7,901 nucleotides of DNA from WVXT01 sp964403285 (GTDB taxonomy: Bacteria > UBA6262 > WVXT01), in the NCBI GenBank assembly GCA_964403285.1, contig CAYOFG010000061.1, positions 1-7,901 of the forward strand. Reading direction: 5' to 3'. The notes below the pieces were generated by a model. The model did no database searches and was not told where the DNA came from. It saw nothing but the letters and a program-made list of their open reading frames with translations. Each line of letters opens with the position of its first letter. The first letter of the stretch is position 1. The position numbers and the translations under genes are program-made. This document shows, piece by piece, positions 1 through 6,200 of the stretch.

Positions 1-279
1 TATTTCCGTAAGTTCATCCTTGAGCATCTTGATATAGAGCTGACCATCTTCAGTTCTGCCAATCATAATGCCGTATTCAGCAACATAAGAGACCTGACCC
101 GGGGCTGGTATGAAAATTTCATGCGCCGATTTTCCCGCAGGTTTAACCCTGAATGCCTTTCCTCTCTTTGTGATTTTAACGTTTTTACCCTGCGAAATAA
201 GGAGTGTTACTGAGTCACCATCCATAACCAATTCTCTTGGGAAATCCTCGCTCCATTCCACGATAGCCGAGACATTCTC
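1..279 (-). other. Beta-rich tail of unknown family, continuing beyond the window
   Basis: Residues 2541-2633 after the peptidase-like domain alternate hydrophobic and polar residues with Gly/Asp/Asn turns (LVMDGDSVTLLISQGKNVKI, then KAFRVKP, then HEIFIPAPGQVSYVAEYGIM), suggesting a beta-sandwich or barrel-like unit. The end, GRTEDGQLYIKMLKDELTEI, begins another element and leaves the window in frame with no stop codon. No family is recognised. Confidence 0.4.
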
Positions 280-3200
280 CATAAATGTCTTTTCGTATTT
301 ATCTAGTTGCTCACCCGCCCTCAAGAGCATCCTATTCCCATTAAAAATAGCCAGCATCTCATCGACAAGTCTTGATGTATCTATTATCCTGCCACTTTGC
401 CCATCCAGACCCCAATCTTCCGTATCGGCGATTATTCCCTCAATTAACGACATATTTGCTGGGTTATCTATTTGGTCATTTGTTAGTTTCTCATTGTCCT
501 GCAGGAAAGGATTGAATTCAATCCGGAAGAATTCTCTCTTAGCCAAATTCCAATTTATGCCGCCTGCGATGAACATATGCACAATATTCTGATACTTCGT
601 AGTGCCCTGCGCCTTATCTTTCTTTTCCTGGTCAGATATTACCCGATGCGTCCTTTCGTGCGCAATCGTATCTTTTAAGGCAGTGTAGTCGAGTGCTCCT
701 TTTTGGAATTCACCGATAATCTCTAAAATTCTTTTTTCAATGCTCAGACCTGTGGCTTTATATATTGCGTTGGAAATCTTATGCAACTCTATATCTACGC
801 CCACCCAGACATTTGGAAATCCATATCGAGCTTTTAAATAATTTATTAAAGGATGAAGGAGTGTATCATGTTTCAAAATTTCATTCTTAACTTTGTCATA
901 TAATCTTGCATTCTGTGCATTTTCTCGTTTTGTTCTGCCCTTCTTTAGAGCATTGAGTATTGTTACATCTATAAAGTTAGGGCTGATAAAGCCAGTCCTA
1001 TGCTCGGCATCGTCGACATTAAGGATGATAATGCCATTTACAAGGCGTATTCCCCTATACTGGGCTATACGGGGATCGGCGAGTCCCATCGCTAAATTGA
1101 CAAAGAACTGCCTGCCACGCATATGTGTCTTTCTGCCGAGGTCCTGATTAGACACCTGAGGCATATTTTCCAGCGCATTGCATGCCTGTGTAAGGAGTTC
1201 CTTATTCCCACTTTCACTCACGTCTACAATGCCTTCAATCACATCCATAAGAGACTCTGCTGCCTCTCTTGTACCGAGCTGCATAAGGGCATCTATGGCA
1301 AGTGGGCGAGTTTCAGGCACCACAGTATCTTTCTCTGCGCCTTCGGCTTGCGGAACTTGAGGGGTTTTTTCTCCTTCTGGTTGCTGGGCAGTTTCTGCTT
1401 TTGGTCCATCAAGGTCTTTAGGCGGGGTGGGTTCAACTTGAGCGATATTAGATAATTCCCGCACAAATCGAGCAGCAACCGCAATATCTGCGAGTTCTTT
1501 AATGCCGAATGCTTCTCTTGGGTCAGCCATTGCCAGTCCAAGAACGAGTTTGCCTCTACGCTGTGCAAGAGTGCGAATCATCTCGTTGGGAAAGCCGAGT
1601 TCTCCAGGTCCATCATAGTAATCGCCGACCGCAGGACGCAATATATCTGTTTTTGTATAGCTGCCCTCTGCTTCATCAAACAACAAATTATGTGCTATAT
1701 CAAGGGTGGCAAATAGCTCTTCCCCCTTAACAATAAATATGCCAACATCATCCTCTCCGCCTTCAGGCATTTTTCTCATTTCAAGACGCTTCTGCCAATC
1801 ATCAAACACTTTCCCATCTCTATTCCTTATAAGAGGCGAATAAAGACCTCTGCCTTGCTCCTCCGCTTCTCTATGTTTTACAGCAGTCGGCACTGTCATT
1901 GCTACATCTCCCATAGATTGATGGATAATCATAGACTTTAGAAGAGTTTGCTGTGTCCACGTTGGATGTGAAGCCCAAGCTACCATAACATCTCCTTTGA
2001 AACCTTCAAGGTGTTTTCTGGTCTGGAGAACCGCATGCCCTGTTCCTTTTGCCTCTTCTTGAACTACAAATTCAACATCGTATTTGCCTGCCAATGCTTT
2101 TTCTATTGATTCTTTATTATCAGGACTAACGATTATAATTGGTTTTTCTACCCGAACACCTGCATTGCGTAAAGCCAAAATATTGTCTAATACGATAAAT
2201 AGGGAGGGCTTACCATTAATTTCAACCAAATTTTTATCTTGGGCTATTTTTTCTCTTTCTGCTCCTGACAATGCCTGCCTTTGCTCCTGCCATCTTGTCC
2301 CTTGACCTCCCGCAAGTATGACTGGCTTTACAGGTCTGGTCGACTTATATTGAGTTATATCTTTTATGCCTAACATATCACAGGCAAGGGACATTATTTT
2401 GCTCTCGTTCTTCTTATAATTTTCCCAATCATTTGCCAGTTGAACCATTTCATTTTCAGCCTGGGGACGTTTCGCTGTGGCGGAAGTTGTTGATTCATCA
2501 GGCCCTTCTTTTGCCCGTGCCTTTTGCGATTGCGAACTTTTTTCTCCTACATCATATAATCGATTTGTGTAATCCTGATTAAACGCACCTCGAATACCTG
2601 AAGGGTAGGCTAATCTGGCTCCGGGAAAAGCATCATTAAAAGCATCCAAAATCCATTCCACGCCTTCGTAAACAGCCTCATCCATAAGAATAGAACCTTT
2701 ATTAGCCTTAAGTAACCATTTAGCCTGTTTAAGCCATTCTTTCGGATTACCTCGGATTGGTGCATCTTCTGTTCCTATCAAATCTATAAGTGTCACCAAA
2801 TCATAGCTCCCCGCTTGCATTTGGTGAGCCGTAAGGTCAAGTGCGCCAAATTCTCCGTGGATGACTTTCAGTTTTAATTTTTTCCGGGAAAGTAGTTCTA
2901 ATTCCTTTTTGTGCAAGCGCATACGCTCTGCACACATCCAGTCCTGATCAATAAAGGTTACATCATATCCTAACAAAGCCAACAACAATGGAAAATGCAA
3001 TAACCCTGAACCCACCACCGCAACCTTTTGGTAGTCTTTGGCCATAATTATCTTTATTAAATCTTCAGAATATTTAAGGTCAGTTCGTTCAAACTCAAGT
3101 GCAGTTCCTCCTACAACATCTCCCATCCTTGGTAATTTATCCAGCAACTGCATGGTATAGCCAGCTGCCTGCTTTAATGAAATTTTTCCCTCTGATTTTG

Positions 3201-6200
3201 CTGCTCTGGTCTTACTTTTTGGCTTTCTTGTTTCATTTGGCTGTTTAAGCTCATTAACTATCCGGGCAATTCGTCCAGATTGGCCTCTTTTCAATGGAAC
3301 ATCTTTAAGGGTTCTTGATACTATCGCACCATACAAAATATCTCTCTCAAGCAGCATTCGCAGATGATTATCACTGAGTTTCACCTTTCTGCCAAGTCCA
3401 GTTTCAATCAAGGCTCTTAAATTATGTAACATTTCCCCTTCACTCTTATAATGTTCGATTCTAGCCATCCCCAGCGGAAGTTTCTTCCAAATCTTTGTGA
3501 TGACATTGTTATAGAGAGCATGGAAACCAAAGGCAATGATGGGACCTAATATTGGACCAATTCCCGGGACGAGATACCCCCATCTAAAGCCAGCTCCTAA
3601 GAGCATGAAGTAAGAGACGTATTCTGGAGGGATATCACCATAATCAATAATTTTATCGTTTTTCCATTTGTAGAGGCGGTGATGAGATGGGCCATAGAGG
3701 TAGGCACTAACTAAGTAGAACAATAAAATATGTGGAGTATCTAAGAAACCCAATGTGGCTAAGAACCAAGGTAAGAAGTTGAGCAAGAACCCTGCAAATA
3801 TTCCTTCCTCAAGTATGAAGCTCCACCTTCCAGCAGTCTCCAAACTTATCCAACCCCTGTTAATCAAAGGCTGGCATAGCCACCCAATGAAGCCAGGGAT
3901 AGATTCTAAGTTCCTGCCTATTTCCTCTAAGCATTCTTTATATTTCTTATCTATTGCGGAATAATAACAGCGAGGGCCAAATATTTTGAATTGCATTTCT
4001 CTTACAAAATCAGGTGATAAGGAAAGAGATTCAAGTAATGTTAAAGTCAATAACTCTGCTAAAACTTGTGGATTAAACTTAGTATTTAGTTTCGGGTCTA
4101 CAATATCCTCGCTTATATAGAACTTATCTCCTTCACAATAACTCAAAGTATTTCCTTTGGAAGTAGTTATATATCCCTGGGTGCTAAAGAAGGTTCGATT
4201 TTGATAAAATCTCACTAATGCTTCTTTAGAAGCGATAAGAATGTCTTTTACAAATTTTCGAGATTTACCTTTATACATTTCCGCTAACTTACTTATGTTA
4301 TCTTCATCTCTTAGTAATCTTTCTATATGATTGCACGCAAATGTAACAGCCTCTCTTAATCCTACAAAGGATGAGTGTTGAGATTCTATTCTTGAAATCC
4401 CTTTTAATTTCTCTATAAATAAAAGGTTACTTCCTTTTGTTCTAAGTAATGGCTTGCCTTCTCTTAGGCTCCTAATGTTTATCTTGACAAGTCTACTTGA
4501 AATGGCGGCCCGACCGATGTTCAATATTTTCTTTAAATCATCTAAAGATGGTAAGTCTCCTTTATGACTTTCCTTGTATTTATTAATTACATCAATAATC
4601 TCTTCATCGCTTACAGGTCTTAGTTTCTTCTGCCCCTCCATGCCAGCTGTTAAAATCAAGGGTAGTTTTCCTCTTTTCCGTTTCCTGTTTATTGTCTTGA
4701 GTCTTTTCTGTATTGTTCCTTTATCTACTCCTAATTTATTTGCAAGTTCTTTTTGGATAGGTAGCCGTTGATATCCTTTTACAAAATCAGAATGGGCTTT
4801 GATAATCTCCTCATCACCTACATGCTTTCTTTTCTTTCTATTAGGAACAAAACCGCGTGTCTTGAGGGGAGGAAAGAGTTTTGATTTATCAATCCTTATC
4901 ACCCATATAGAAACCGAGGTTTGATCTATATCCAAATCGTCTGCTATTTCTTTCTCAGTAGGTAGATTACCTTCGTTCTCCCCTTGATAATTTTCTATAA
5001 AATTACTGAAGAGTTTGTAATATTGACTCAATCTAAACCAATAAGCATCTCTCTTGCCCATTCCTTTTGGTGGTTCTGGCAAATTTGATTTATACTGCCT
5101 GCCATGTGGAGTAGGTCTGGCTAAAAAGGCTCTATATGGCGACCACCACAGATTTAGTCTATTGGTCATAGGCAATGCAGAGTTTTCCACATCTTTCCGA
5201 TACATTTCCTCATTAAGCATATACCTGCGAAGTTTTGATGGGCTATCTGATATTGGTCCATATACGGGTGACGGGATACCAGAGAGGTAGACTCTATTTA
5301 GTGGGACATTTCCTTCTTTGTCGGGTTTGGAGAATTTCCGATTCTCTTTCACTATTTTAGGCTTCTCGGCGACAATGGTATATATCTTTGCTTGTTCCAG
5401 GAATTTACTCTTGGGGACGGTCGTATCATATATAAGAATGCCCATTCCATATCTAAAATCGATTTTATTCACATATTCTGGAATAGGCATCCACCCCGTG
5501 CCACTCTGCGTAGTGCTGTGACGCTTCTCTCTGTCAATGAGAATTCTGGAAGACTTTTTTCCTTTATCTAAAATAATAAATCCAGCTGACTCAAGAGCTT
5601 TGCTCAACCGAGAATAAAAAACTGGGATCCTATCCAATTCCAGTTGCCCATGCAATTTCATATATTGGTAGTAATGTTTATCTCTAAGATCGCCCAGCTT
5701 ATCTTTCATTTTTGCTATAAGATAAGGTCGCATAACTTTTCTAAAACTATTTTTGTCAGAGAAAAACGCATCAAGCTCAGGACAATATATTGCTCCTTTG
5801 TGTTTCATCTCTTCGTATAGAGGTTGTGGATCACTTCTAATTGTCTGGAAAATAATTAGTTTTCCACCAGGTTTAAGCGCTTTAAAACTTTCCACTGCAG
5901 CTTTCTCTAAGTCTTCAAATGTATCATAACTATCACTGGCAATAATGGCATCAGCATTTTGGATGTGTTTTGACAAATCATATACATTTCCTTCATTGGT
6001 TCTCTGGCATAAACCTCTCTCTTTAATTCTTGCAAGGAACTGCGGATTTATGTCAAAAGGAACAATCCTACCTTCTTTAATCCATGCAGGATCAATAATT
6101 GTCTCCAACCACCCCTCACCTGCTCCCACATCTATAATGGTCTTATCTGAATCACTTAAGTATTTATCAAGAGTCTCATTAATAATTTTGGATAGCGCTT

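Noticed and set aside
110..592. Plus-strand open frame of 160 codons
   Set aside because: It lies opposite a well-formed coding frame, its product has no domain or motif, and its length is expected on the antisense of a long gene.
1293..1568. Minus-strand open frame of 91 codons in a second register
   Set aside because: It overlaps the nucleotidyltransferase end and the Pro/Glu/Gln linker, both clearly coded in the main frame. The alternate product has no recognisable motif.
1441..2340. A complete GlmU gene
   Set aside because: Only the uridyltransferase-like half is present. The hexapeptide-repeat acetyltransferase half is absent, and the domain is fused on both sides.
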